Source: JACDBE01 sp963714055
GTDB lineage: Bacteria > Actinomycetota > Acidimicrobiia > Spongiisociales > UBA5794
NCBI GenBank assembly: GCA_963714055.1
Contig: OY970227.1
Span: 2,976,001 to 3,040,000 of the forward strand
DNA length: 64,000 nt
Direction of reading: 5' to 3'
The notes below the pieces were generated by a model, which did not search any database, had not been told where the DNA came from, and saw nothing but the letters and a program-made list of their open reading frames with translations. The position numbers were made by a program, and so were the translations under genes. This document shows, in pieces, positions 37,801 to 47,935 of the stretch. Position 1 is the stretch's first letter; every line of letters starts with the position of its first letter.

Positions 37801-38724
37801 GACGGTGGTGTTGGTCACCGACGAGACGCCTGCCCCGTGGTCGGAGATCCCCCCGCCACGGACCGCGGCGTTCCCGACGACGGTGCTGGAGTCGATGGTG
37901 CCGGTGTGGAAGTGGACTCCGCCGCCGGCGTTCTCTGAGATGTTGGCGCTGACGGTGCCTTCGGTGAGACGCAGGGTCTCCGCCCAGATCCCGCCGCCTT
38001 CGCCCGCCGACATGTTGCCGGTGTAGGCACCGCCGTCGATGGTCACCGTCGCCGGGGCCCACACCCCGCCGCCGTCTTCACCGGTCTCGTTGCCGGCGAC
38101 CTCGACATCGATCAGGGTCGCCGGGCGGGTCAGAGCCAGACCGCCGCCGTCACCATTTGCGGTGTTGTCGACCACCGAGCCACCGGTGATCGTGGTGAGC
38201 GGGCTGGCGCCGCGCATCCCGCCACCCTCCCGGGTCGCCGTGTTGCCCTCGAAGACGGAGTCGGTGATCGTTACCGCTCTCGTGGTAGCGGCGAACAACC
38301 CGCCACCACGGGTGGCCGAGTTGGCGACGAGGGCGACGTCGGTCAGGGTGAGGGTCCCGTTGCCGCCGAACCGGATGCCCCCTCCGTCGGTCCCGTTGCC
38401 CCCGGTGAAGGTCACGCCGCTGATGACCAGGTCGACTCCGGCGGTGACCGCGGTGAGCACCGGCCCGGTCCCGGTCCCCTCGACGATCGACAGCCCCGAT
38501 CCCGCCCCTTCGAGCGTGAGGTCCTTGGTGATGGTCAGGTTCTCGACGAAGGTGCCTTCAGGGACTGCCACCGTGCCGCCTGCCGGGGCGGCGTTGATGG
38601 CATCCTGGATGACCCCGGCCCGAGCCGGAACGGCCAATGGGGCGACGACGAGCGCGGTGGCCGACAGCACGAGAGCTAGGAGCAGTCGGAGAGGATCGGT
38701 CCATCGTCGCTGGCCGGTCCGCAT
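31848..38724 (-). CDS. Giant secreted beta-helix / PINSI-repeat / C25-like peptidase / PKD / RTX protein (one frameshift)
   Basis: About 2290 residues across a one-base frameshift near 37471. From the ATG at 38724 (AGGGGG eight bases upstream): signal peptide (LLLALVLSATALVVAPLAV); parallel beta-helix of about 380 residues with NTATREGGGM-like turns, ending in a choice-of-anchor-Q motif (SPAIDAGNPA...CDIGSFE); 20 PINSI pentapeptides in three clusters; a DUF11-like stretch; a PPC-type domain (EPNDTPQTALSA...DLDFFVIEGV); a gingipain-like C25 peptidase with YIVIVGGDDQIPQF, His in NAHFDHNRAEP and Cys in LFSMGCHSGLSV; Ig/PKD-like domains (VVHWGDGASDTVG); and RTX nonapeptides (TAGDDVIWAGNGKDTLIGLG) at the end. 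RTX repeats imply calcium-dependent folding outside the cell. Substrate unknown. I infer a secreted adhesin-protease. Confidence 0.8.
36379..36603. repeat. PINSI-coding 15-bp repeats, main cluster (13 copies)
   Basis: On the + strand the unit is ATSGAGTTGATSGGG. Six units at 36379-36468, one at 36484-36498 and six at 36514-36603, separated by short spacers coding RLVGT and WVAGT. Nearly all variation is at two wobble positions, so the peptide PINSI is invariant although the DNA drifts. Confidence 0.9.
36751..36780. repeat. PINSI-coding repeats, two copies
   Basis: Two 15-bp units (one with GCT for GGA in the first triplets) encode PINSIPINSI between the other two clusters. The first unit codes the same peptide by a synonymous change, which argues for selection on the protein. 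Confidence 0.85.
37021..37095. repeat. PINSI-coding repeats, five copies
   Basis: Five consecutive 15-bp units encode (PINSI)x5 directly after the beta-helix domain. Together with the other clusters there are 20 copies. Confidence 0.9.
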
Positions 38725-38846
38725 CACTTGTCCCCCTGTCGTTCCTGTCGTGGCTCCACGCCGAACGAACCGAGCGCCGGTCGGGGGCCCTGCCAACGGT
38801 GCGCCCAGCGAGACTACACGGTGGCGAGGGCTTCCGTCCCTTCAGC

Positions 38847-41800
38847 TCACACGGAGATCCGTGGCGGCAGGTCGGCGCCCAGCTGGGTGAGGATGGCACG
38901 GGCGCGTTCGCCCCACTCGTCTTCACTACCGCGTGCCGTTGCGTGCCGGGACATGGCGTCGAGGGTGAGCGCCTCCTCGTAACGGGCGTCGGCATCGACC
39001 GCCAGCGCCAGCGAGTCGGCCCACGCCGCCCGCGCGCCCGTCGTCGTCTCCGGACTGGGAGAGGGCGAAGCCGCGCAACCGCTGCACCGCCGCCTGCAGG
39101 ATCCCCATCCCGGGGATGGGCGACACTTCCAGCCAGGTGGCGTCGAGCATGTCGAGTGCCGGTTGCCACATCCCGGCGGTGAGGAGGCCCTCGGCCCTGC
39201 GTCGCTGCACGTCGATCACGCCGTATCGCGAGCCGACGTCGTCGAACAACCGCTCCGCCTCGTCCAGGTGCGTGTCCGCCGCCTCTGTCCTAGCCGGACC
39301 GGAGCTCTATCCGGGCCAGGTTGGCGTAGCCGAAGGCGACACCGAGCCTGTACCCGGCACCGCGGAACTCGTCGAGAGCCCGGCGCAGCAGCTCTTCGGC
39401 TCGCTCGAGCCGGCCTTGGTCGATGTCGATCTCGGCCAGGTTGTTTCGCAGCGTTGCCGACAGCACGACGTTGCCGGAGCGATCCGCTGCTTCGGCGCTG
39501 CCTTCCCAGAACCGCGTGGCGTCGTGCCACTCCCCTCGGAAGTACGCCTCGGTTCCCAGGTTGTTGAGCACCTTCGCCTCGCCGCTCAGGTCGCCGAGCC
39601 GGCGGTAGATCTCCAGCGCCTGGTCGTAGCGGGTACCCCGGTCGGGGAGGTTCAGCCGGGTGTAGCCGTTCTCCACCAGGTAGCAGGCATGGGCCACGAC
39701 GGCGGGGTGTTCGTGGGGGTCGGCTTCGGCGAGGACCTTCCGGCACCACTCCACGCTCCCGTCCGGGTCAGCCTTCCGGTTGAGGATCCCGGCTATGAGC
39801 AGCATCGCCTCGAAGCGCTCACGGTCGTGTTCGGACGATGAGGTGACGTCCGCCGAGGCAGGCGATGGCGGCCTGCGTCGTCGCCATGGCGTCCTCGTAG
39901 TCGCCGAGTTGCTCCTGGATGTGCGCCTTCTTGCGGAGGAGCCTGCTCTCGGCGAGCAGGTCACCGGAGACCAGGCCGAGCGCCTGCTCGTATGCGTCCC
40001 GCGAGGCGGTCAACAACCCGGCGGAGTCGGTGGCGTCGCCCAGGGCCTCGACGACGGGCCCGACCTCGGAGTCGGGGATGTCGCCTTCCGTGGCCTCGGC
40101 CGCCCGCAGGGCCCGCCGGTACAGCTCGGCCGCCACCGTGTGGGCGTACAACGCCCGCGCACGCTCCGCGGCGAGCAGTGCGTAGGTCCATGCCTTGCGA
40201 TGTTCTCCCGCCTCGCCGAAGTGGAGGGCGAGCAGCTCGGCGAATCGCTCCGGGCGGGAGCCCGCCTGCCGCTCCAGGGCCTCACCGACGTTGCGATGGA
40301 GCTCGCCGCGCCGGGCGAAGGGGAGCCCGTTGTAGGCGACGTCGCGGAGGATCGGGTTGCGGAACCTCACGCGGCCGGTGGCGGTGGTCTCCAGGAACTC
40401 GCCGAGCCGTCCCCAGAGGCCCCGGTCGTCGAGCTCGGGTGCGAGGTCGGGAGCGGCCTCGACCAGGAGGTCGCGGGTGAACTCGCGTCCCAACACCGAG
40501 GCGTAGCGCAGCAGTCTCCGGTCGGGTGGGTCGAGGTGGTCGATGCGGGCCTCGCCGGCGGCCTCGATGGTCTCCGGGAGCTCTTCGTCGCCGTCGAGGG
40601 CGGCGGCGGCGAGGGCAAGGATGAAGGCGGGGACACCGCCGGCCCGTTCCACGATCTGCTCCCTGGTGGTGACGGGGATTGCGGCGTCACCCACGGCGAA
40701 GCCGACGAGCTGGCGGGCCGCCTCGTCGGGGAGCGGCCCCAAGCTGATCGCCTGCCGCTCGCCGGCGAGGCGCCAGCTCGGATCGACCGGCCAGGCAGAC
40801 CAACTGTGGGAAGGAAGCCACGTCTGCCACGTAGCGGCGCAGCACATCGGCGGAGGCGGCGTCGGCCCACTCGGTGGCGTCGACCACCACGAGCGCCCCG
40901 GGCTCGAGGCAGCTGGTGAGCACGTCGGACACGACCTCGGCCGTCTTGCTCGCCTGGAACTCGTCGTCGAGGGCGGCAACCTCGGGAGTGTCGGGCACGC
41001 TCGCCCCGATCACCCGGGCGACCAGCGGCAGCCACGGTGCGAGCTCCGGCGCCCTGGTGGACACTTCCGCCGTCAACACCGCTCCCATCGTCGTCGGGTC
41101 GGTGTCGCCGGCGATGTCCAGGGCGCGCCGTACCACCTGGCCGGCCACGTAGTAGGCGGTCGAGGACTCGTACGGCTCGGCGGCAGCGGTCACCGTCTGG
41201 TGCACGGCGAGGTCGACCAGCTCCTGGACCAGCCTGGTCTTGCCCATCCCGGAGTCGGCGACGAGCTCGACGACGCTGGCCGATCCGAGCTCGGCGCCGG
41301 CGACGGCGGCAGTGAGGAGGTCGAGCTCGACGTCACGGCCGAGCAGCGGGTGGCGAGTGGACACCCCGGTCGAGGGCCCTGCCTCGAGCCTTCCCAGCTC
41401 GAACGGGGCGATCGGCTGGCTCTTGCCCTTGAGATGCATCGGGGCGAGCCGGGTGGCCTGGAAGACACTCGACGACCGGTCGAGCAGCAGCCTGGTGACC
41501 AGCGCCTTCCCCGCTCCGGCGCGACCGGCGAGCCGGGCAGCCAGGTTGGTGGTGGCGCCGATGGTGGTGTACACCCGCCGCGTCGGCGAGCCCAGGTCAC
41601 AGGCGAACACCCGTCCTCGGGCGGCGCCGGCGGCGATCTCGATCGGGCTGTCGACGGCGGCGATCTCGGCGACGGCGCGGAGTATCCGCTCCTCTTCGGC
41701 GTCGGTCCGCTCCGGGATCCCCGTCGCCATCATCAACTTGGCGCCGTCGGTGGACACGTCGGCGGCGAGGATGCACACCCCGTAGCGATCGGCCGCATCC

Positions 41801-42633
41801 TCGATGGCGGTGACCACGCGGTCCAGCTCGGCGGCGACATCGTCGGTTGCCGAGATCGCCGCCAGCCCGGTCAGCCTGACGAAGGCGATGTTGGCCAGCC
41901 GGTGCAGGCCCTCGTTGAACGAGACGGTGAGGTGGTCGTGGAGCCGGCGGGGCACCAGCGATCGGTGGTCGATCGACGTCGGGCTCGCCTCGTCCGTGTC
42001 ACGCTGGTGGACACCGTCGACACCCTCGGGCTCGGAACGCAGCAGGGTGCCTCCGTGAGCAGGCCCCTCGCCGGGCGCCCCGACCAGGGCGGCGGTCGAG
42101 GGCGCCATCAGGATCTGGCCGGCGTCGGCGGCGGCTTCCATGGCCAGCATCGTGTCGACGGTCGGGCCGGTGGCGACGAGGAACCTGGGGTCGGCTCCCG
42201 CCAGGTACACGTCGACGGCGCCCGAAGCGAGGCCCATCGACATGGTCAACGGCACCGGGCTGGTGGTCGCCTGGAAAGCGTCGAGGGCGTTGCGCATCTG
42301 GAATGCTGCTCTTGCGGCCCTTGGCGCGTGGTCGGGGCCCCGGAAGAGGAGGAAGAGGGCGTCGCCGCCGAAGTGGAGGAGATCGCCGCCCAGCCGGCCG
42401 GCGACGTCGAGCTGCTCGGTGAACGCCTGGTTGAGCACGATGGTGAGCTCCTCGGACCCGATGGTCCCGTGCATCGCCAGCTCGTCGGAGAGACGGGTGA
42501 ACCCGCTGATGTCGGCGAAGAGCACGGTCCCATCGACCGTGGTGTGGCTGCCGGCAGCGGGGTGGGATTGCCACTCGACCACGAGTCGGGGCACGTACGG
42601 CGAGAACGGGTCGTCGCGTGCTGGGGCAGTCAT
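38847..42633 (-). CDS. Tandem class III nucleotidyl cyclase - AAA ATPase - TPR protein (four frameshifts)
   Basis: About 1260 residues, resembling mammalian soluble adenylyl cyclase in layout. Cyclase domain 1 has the metal-binding Asp residues (LFADISGFTRLSDEL; HFGGDALFLLF). Domain 2 has lost the first Asp (FVRLTGL) but keeps the Asn/Arg pair for catalysis (TTNLAARLAG). Then come an AAA/STAND-type ATPase (GRDVELDLL, Walker A VADSGMGKTRL, VVVDATEWAD) and TPR-like repeats (ALEIYRRLGDLSGEAKVLNN). The frame breaks near 40795, 39835, 39292 and 39040; each flank continues the family sequence. ATG 42633 (MTAPARDD) is preferred over one at 42726. It would sense a signal through the STAND module and make cAMP or cGMP. 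The breaks may be sequencing indels. Confidence 0.78.
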
Positions 42634-42782
42634 GGCCGGCGGGTCGTCCTCCGAGGCGCCCGGCGGGTCAATGGTGCGCGCCTCACCGGATCGACCATAC
42701 CGGCCCATCCGGGCGAGGACGGGCACCTCGCCTTCGGTAGCCGCCCCTAGTCTGGCCAGCCCGGCGTGAAGGGAGCACAGGC

Positions 42783-43577
42783 GTGCTGCTCGAAGGTAAG
42801 CGACTCGTCATCACCGGCGTCCTCACCGACGACTCCATCGCCTGGCACACCGCCCGGATCGCCCAGGAGCAGGGCGCCTCGCTGGTGCTCACCGGCTTCG
42901 GCCGGGGGCTCCGGTTGACCGAGCGGTCGGCGCAACGGCTGCCGGTACCCGTGGACGTCTTCGAGCTCGACATCAACGACCCGGCGCACATGGCGGCGTT
43001 GGTCGACGAGCTGGAGCGCCGGTGGGGGGCGGTGGACGGTGCCCTGCACGCCATTGCCTACGCCCCTGAGGACGCCCTCGGAGGCCGCTTCCTCGAGACT
43101 CCGGCAGAATCGGCGGGGACCGCCTTCCTCACGTCGGCGTTCTCGTACAAGACGCTCGCCGTGGGCCTCCGCCCGCTGATGGTGGCGGCCGGCGGCGGGT
43201 CCCTGGTCACGCTCGACTTCGACAACACACAGGCGTGGCCCGCCTACGACTGGATGGGGGTGGCCAAGGCGGCGTTGCAGGCGGTGACCCGGTACCTCGC
43301 CCGCGACCTCGGCGCGGACCAGATCAGGGTCAACGCAGTGTCCGCCGGGCCGCTGGCCACAGTGGCGGCCAAGGGCATCCCCGGGTTCGGCCGGTTCGAC
43401 GAAGTGTGGCAGCAGCGGGCTCCGCTGGGCTGGGACGCCGCCGATCCAACCCCGGTGGCGCAGATGGTGGCGGTGCTGCTGTCCGACTGGGCACCGGCCA
43501 CCAGCGGTGAGGTGGTCCACGTCGACGGCGGCTTCCACGCCATCGCCGCCGCGGTCGGGGAAGTGCCGGAAGCCTGA
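42783..43577 (+). CDS. fabI: Enoyl-[acyl-carrier-protein] reductase, InhA/FabI type
   Basis: NADH-dependent reduction of the 2-enoyl-ACP double bond in type II fatty-acid synthesis, 264 residues. The nucleotide site GVLTDDSIAWHTA corresponds to the InhA GIITDSSIAF motif, and the catalytic Tyr-x6-Lys reads YDWMGVAKAAL. ALHAIAYAPEDALGGRF and VNAVSAGPLATVAAKGI are further FabI-specific segments. The start is GTG 42783. It is transcribed away from the cyclase gene and converges with the Lrp-like gene downstream. Confidence 0.92.
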   Translation: MLLEGKRLVITGVLTDDSIAWHTARIAQEQGASLVLTGFGRGLRLTERSAQRLPVPVDVFELDINDPAHMAALVDELERRWGAVDGALHAIAYAPEDALGGRFLETPAESAGTAFLTSAFSYKTLAVGLRPLMVAAGGGSLVTLDFDNTQAWPAYDWMGVAKAALQAVTRYLARDLGADQIRVNAVSAGPLATVAAKGIPGFGRFDEVWQQRAPLGWDAADPTPVAQMVAVLLSDWAPATSGEVVHVDGGFHAIAAAVGEVPEA

Positions 43578-43592
43578 GAGAGGTCCTTCAGG

Positions 43593-43826
43593 TCAGAGCT
43601 TGACCACCGGGCAGGTCAGGGTGCGGGTGATGCCCTCGACCGCCTGGATCCGGGCCACCACCAGCTTGCCGAGCGAGTCGACGTCGTCGGCCTTGGCGTG
43701 GACGACGGCGTCGTAGGGCCCGGTGACCGCCTCTGCGGAGGTCACGCCCTCGATCTCGGCGATGGCGGTGGCGACCGAGGCAGCCTTGCCGACCTCGGTC
43801 TGGATGAGCACGTAGGCCTCGACCAT
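43593..43826 (-). CDS. Stand-alone Lrp/AsnC ligand-binding (RAM) domain protein
   Basis: A 77-residue protein equal to the C-terminal half of Lrp/AsnC regulators, without a helix-turn-helix: VLIQTEVGKAASVATAIAEI, VTGPYDAVVHAKADD, RIQAVEGITRTLTCPVV. Such domains bind amino acids and oligomerise, and may modulate full-length Lrp proteins. ATG 43826 follows GGAGG. Convergent with fabI with a 15-base gap. Confidence 0.85.
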   Translation of the reverse strand: MVEAYVLIQTEVGKAASVATAIAEIEGVTSAEAVTGPYDAVVHAKADDVDSLGKLVVARIQAVEGITRTLTCPVVKL

Positions 43827-44019
43827 GGAGATCCTCCAAGCGGGGGTGCAGGTGCGGCTGGCCCCGATCATACCGACGGCGGGCGCCAGGTGTCCTGAGG
43901 CCCGGCCGGCGGTCCGCGAGCGGTATGACCGATCGAAAGCCACCGCACCGCTGCATCGACCAACGAGTACCGTGAACCAGCGCTATCCGGCCCGGGTCCT
44001 GTTGGCGGATGGAGTGACG

Positions 44020-45259
44020 ATGCGCGGAACGCTGATCTTCGTTCATGGCACGGGTGTCCGAGAGGCCGGGCTAGAGAAGACCTGGGCCAAGTTCCAGGAG
44101 CGGGCTCGCAAACGTGGCTTCGACGGGGTGAAGCTCGACCTCTGCGACTGGGGGCCGACCCATGCCCCGCATCTCGACCGGATCGACGCCGCCCTGCCGG
44201 AGACGGCGGCTCCGGACCTCATCGAGCCCTCCAGCGACAGCGCCGCCGCCTGGGAGTTGCTGCTGGAGCGACCCGCTCTTCGAACTGAGGATCGCCGCCG
44301 AAGCGGCGCCACGCGCTGCTCCTGGGGCGGTGCCCGGTGTAGCCCGCCCCGACGAGAAGGCGCGGAGCTTGATCGACAAGCTCGAGAAGATCGAGGAAGG
44401 GGACGTAGCGGCGGGTTGCTCGGCGTCGGCGGAGATCGATGGCGACGAGGTCCGTGAGGCCGCCTCGCTGGTGAAGGGGTCGAAGGAGTTCGGCCAGGCG
44501 GCGCTGACAGCGGGGGATGCGCTGGACGAGGAATTCCTCGAAGCAGTCGCCAGGGCCATGGTGGCGCACGTGCTGGTAGAGCACAGAGGACGACGAGCTC
44601 GGCGTGCAGCCCGAGCTGGCCTTCCAGCCGCAGCTCCGACGCGGACGTGGTCGACCTGGTGCTGACGACGCTCTTCTTCGGCGAGCACCCGCGGGGTCGG
44701 GACCTGGTTGCGGGGCAAGGTGGTCCGTTTCGCGGAGACTTTGGGAACCCATCTCGCCGGTGCCGCGGTCGCCCGGCGGCGCAGGCTCATGGGGTTGAGC
44801 AGCGCCGCCCTCGCCGACATCCTCTACTACCAGCGCCGTGGCGGGGACATCCGCGACTACGTGGCGCGCAGCCTGCTCGATCGGGAGCGCCCACTCACCG
44901 TGGTGGGTCACAGCCTCGGTGGCGTGGTGCTCGTCGACCTCCTCTCCTCCGGCTCGGCCCCTCGCGGTGGACCGGTTGGTGACCGTCGGCTCGCAGGCCC
45001 CGCTCTTCTACGCCATCGACGCCCTCGAGCACCTCCGTCCCGGAGCCGGGCTGCGCCGTTCACGCCATGGCTCAACATCTACAACGAAGCCGACCTGCTG
45101 TCCTTCTGCGCCGAGCGGGTCTTTCCCGACAACGAAGGGATCGGCGACTTCGCGGTCGACGCCCGGGTGCCCTTTCCCGAGTCGCACAGCGCCTACTGGG
45201 GTGTCGACGAGGTGTTCGACGCCATCAAGGCGGCGTGGCCCGCTGCGGAAGCGACATGA
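44020..45259 (+). pseudogene. Alpha/beta hydrolase (GHSLGG) with six frameshifts
   Basis: The protein can be followed across frames: MRGTLIFVHGTGVREAGLEK, DWGPTHAPHLDRIDAALPE, then a shift near 44275 to DPLFELRIAAEAAP, near 44585 to EDDELGVQPELAFQ, near 44640 to DVVDLVLTTLFFGEHP, near 44705 to GKVVRFAETLGTHLAGA and the nucleophile elbow VVGHSLGGVVLVDLL (44905), near 44960 to RLVTVGSQAPLFYAIDALEH, and near 45055 to WLNIYNEADLLSFCAERVFP. The family is a lipase-like hydrolase of roughly 400 residues. Its end overlaps the caspase start (ATGA), showing an ancestral two-gene operon. Either decayed or locally badly assembled. Confidence 0.65.
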
Positions 45260-46200
45260 TCCGCCATCCGGACGAGGAGGAAGGCGGGCCGGGTCACGAG
45301 GAAGAAGTCGTTCGCGACCCACATCGCATCCGAGCCCTCATCGTCGCCGTCGACAAGTACAACGCGTCGACGAACGCGGCGACGACCTGATCCCGGAGCT
45401 GAAGAGCCCGGTCGCCGACGCCCTGGACACGCTCCGGTGGCTGGGCGAGCTCGGTGTCCCGCGGGAGAACACGGTGGTCCACCTGGCGTCGCGGTCGCCT
45501 CACCGAGACACGCCCCGACCAGGAAGTCGCTTCGCCCTGGGAACACGAGTTCGACCGCCGAGCCCTCAACCCGAGGCAGGGGGCGGTGCGACTGACCGAC
45601 GCACGCCGGGACTCGGATCGTCGCAGTCGGTGAGAGCATCTGATGGCGTCTCCGCGCCCGACGCCGCCGACGCCCTGATCGTCTTCCTGCTCGGGCACGG
45701 CTTCCAGATCCCCAGAACGACCCAATCGAGCCGACCACGCGGGTCTTCCTCACCGAGGACTATGCGCCGCACGCTCACCCGCCAACCATCGACGTCGAGT
45801 GACTCTGGCCGACATCCTCCGCTACACGATCGTCGTTCCGTCACGTGACCGATGGTGTTCGACGCCTGCAGCGCGCAGCCGTTCGGTGACCACGAGCGGC
45901 GAGACGGTCGCTCCGACGAACCTGAACGACCTCCTAATCGGTGCGCTGGAACCCGGCTACCGGGGCTGGCGCTGTGCTCGGCCTCGGGCGAGCTGGAACG
46001 GGCACAGGAATCCCTCGACGGAGGGAGAAGGGAGCGTGTTCCTGGCTGCGTTCCTCGACGCAACCGCCAGACCACATCGAGGACGACTCCATCGAGATTC
46101 GAGGGCGATGCAGCCGGTGACTCGACCTGAGGCGCGTCATGGGCCGATTCGTGATCCCGCGGGTGCAGGAGACCGGCGCAGGGGCAGAACCCCGAGTTGA
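45256..46200 (+). pseudogene. Caspase-like (peptidase C14) protease, multiply frameshifted
   Basis: Begins MIRHPDEEEGG and RIRALIVAVDKYNAS, the first strand of caspase-fold proteases, then shifts near 45380 to GDDLIPELKSPVADALDTLR and LGVPRENTVVHLAS. The catalytic His is in ALIVFLLGHGFQIP (codon 45696-45698) and the catalytic Cys in VVFDACSAQPFGD (codon 45867-45869). Further in-frame islands are LNDLLIGALEPGYRGW and GSVFLAAFLDAT. Several more one-base shifts occur between 45490 and 46100. The 3' limit is uncertain. It resembles actinobacterial effector-associated caspases, which are proposed to act in programmed death or immunity; that role is inferred from the family. Confidence 0.6.
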
Positions 46201-47935
46201 TCGCGCTCGGGGCATACAACCGACCGGGCGCCGACGGCCAGTTGCAGATGGTGATGCCTCTGTACCCGCTCGATCGGACGATCGACAAGGTCAACGGTTC
46301 CGCGGTCGAGCGGAGCGCTCGGCGAAGCCGGCCGAGCCGGTGCGCAACTGGGCGGACACCGCGCTCGACCGCCGGCAAGCACGTGGCCGCGCATCCGAGG
46401 GCTATGAGCTCGGCGACCGACCGCTTCCGGGAGGCGACGTGCGTTCGCCGACCGACGCGTTCCGACGGACTCGGACGGGCCGGCGATCTGCTGATCGACG
46501 CCTCTGCTCGTCAGTCGAATCGAGATCTCCGGCACCAGGCGGAAGCCCTCGGGACAGCGCGGATTGGACGGTCACCGCGTGACATGACGGACGAACTGCT
46601 CGCCGGCCGGTCGAGAACGTTGAGAACGGCCAGCGGAGCACGCCGACCGCGCTCGGGAGTCGGACGACGACCCCGTTCGAGTCGGCTGGCGCTGGCGCGG
46701 CCCGGGCGTACCAGGCGTGGCTCGCGGGACCTGCGCCTGGTGATGGAGGTCGCCTACGTCGAAGGCGGTGTGGGAGGCGCTGCGCAACGTGGTTCGACCG
46801 GACAAGCGGTCTGGACGCCGACGACGCGGTCCAGATCCTCGGCCAATGGGTCGCCGTCGCCGACGCCCCGCTGATCTGACGTCGAAGGCCGACGACATCG
46901 CCTCCCGGGTAGGGACCGAGCGACGGGTCACCAGGCCTGCTCCTGCTGCAAGCACCACGGCCGGCTGGAGCACGAGCAGTGGTGGATGAGGGAGCAGCTC
47001 GACCTGAAGGCGACGCACGATCGCCGATGACCTGGTCGGCTACCTGGAAGGGATCCGCGCCCAGGCGGATGCGCTCATGGGCGAGGCAGCTGCGCCGCTT
47101 CAAGACGCGATCCGCCGACTGCTCGACAGCATATCCGGCGGTCTCGGACGCCCTCGATCGCATCGTTCTCGAGGCGTTGAGCCGTCGAGCGAGCTCTTGG
47201 AAACGGAGGGCGACCGGATGAGCTCGGCGGCGAAGATCTCGCTCGATCTCAAGGCCTTGGAGGACCAGCTGAAGGACGGACGTCTCGAGCCCGCCGCCGG
47301 CATAGTCAGTGCCAACGAGCTCGCCGAAACGGTTGTCGGCTTCATCGCCGACCTCACGGTTGGTCCAGCGCCGCCGGCGGACATGCTGGACCAGGTGGCC
47401 GCAGCGGCGAGGCAAGCCCAGCAGGGCTACGAGGCGGTCCGGGATCGGCTTGCTTTTGATTCGCCGGAGCAGGACACGCTCGGTCTCCTGGCCGGTTACT
47501 GGGAGATGAGGGCAGTTGCAGCCGAGCTGGAGGCAAGTGTGGTGCGGAACCGGTCGGCGATGTTGGCAGCCGTGCCGGCATCCGAGCCATCGGCGCCGGC
47601 GCTCTGGCACGGTCAACGGCGCAGGGCCTGGGACCGCCAACGACGAAGGTGTCGACCGCGCCCACCGACCTGCCGGAGGTGGGGCCTGGGTGGAGTCTTC
47701 GCCCGGCGGCATCGGGTGATCGACCCGAGACGCGGCCCGGCGAAGTCCCGCCCGCAACCGTCGAGGACTTCGGCACGGGTGCGCAGGTCAAGCATGCGGC
47801 CGGCGCGACCAGTCGACCAGCCGGCAAGCTGAGTGTCGGCAAGACTGCCGCGACCCGAAAAGGGCACCGATCCGCTGGACCGGGTTCGGAAGAGACTGGG
47901 GTCCCAGGCGGCCCGTCCAGGAGAGGAGAGTGGAG
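46137..47935 (+). pseudogene. Frameshifted gene(s) of unknown function, partly coiled-coil
   Basis: Coding-like islands alternate between the three forward frames: IPRVQETGAGAEP (46150), LIALGAYNRPGADGQLQMVM and YPLDRTIDKVNGSAVE (46200-46310), DADDAVQILGQWVAVADAPL (46815-46875), EQWWMREQLDLKATHDR (46975-47025), DDLVGYLEGIRAQADALMGE (47030-47090), and a longer clean stretch at 47160-47610 (ISLDLKALEDQLKDGRLEPA, AAAARQAQQGYEAVRDRLAF). The last is helical and Ala/Gln-rich, compatible with a coiled coil. I do not recognise a domain. It may be the caspase C-terminus plus a third gene. Confidence 0.4.

Noticed and set aside
44270..47935. Programmed frameshifting as the explanation for the broken hydrolase and caspase genes
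   Set aside because: Too many breaks, in both directions, with no slippery heptamers or downstream structures in common.
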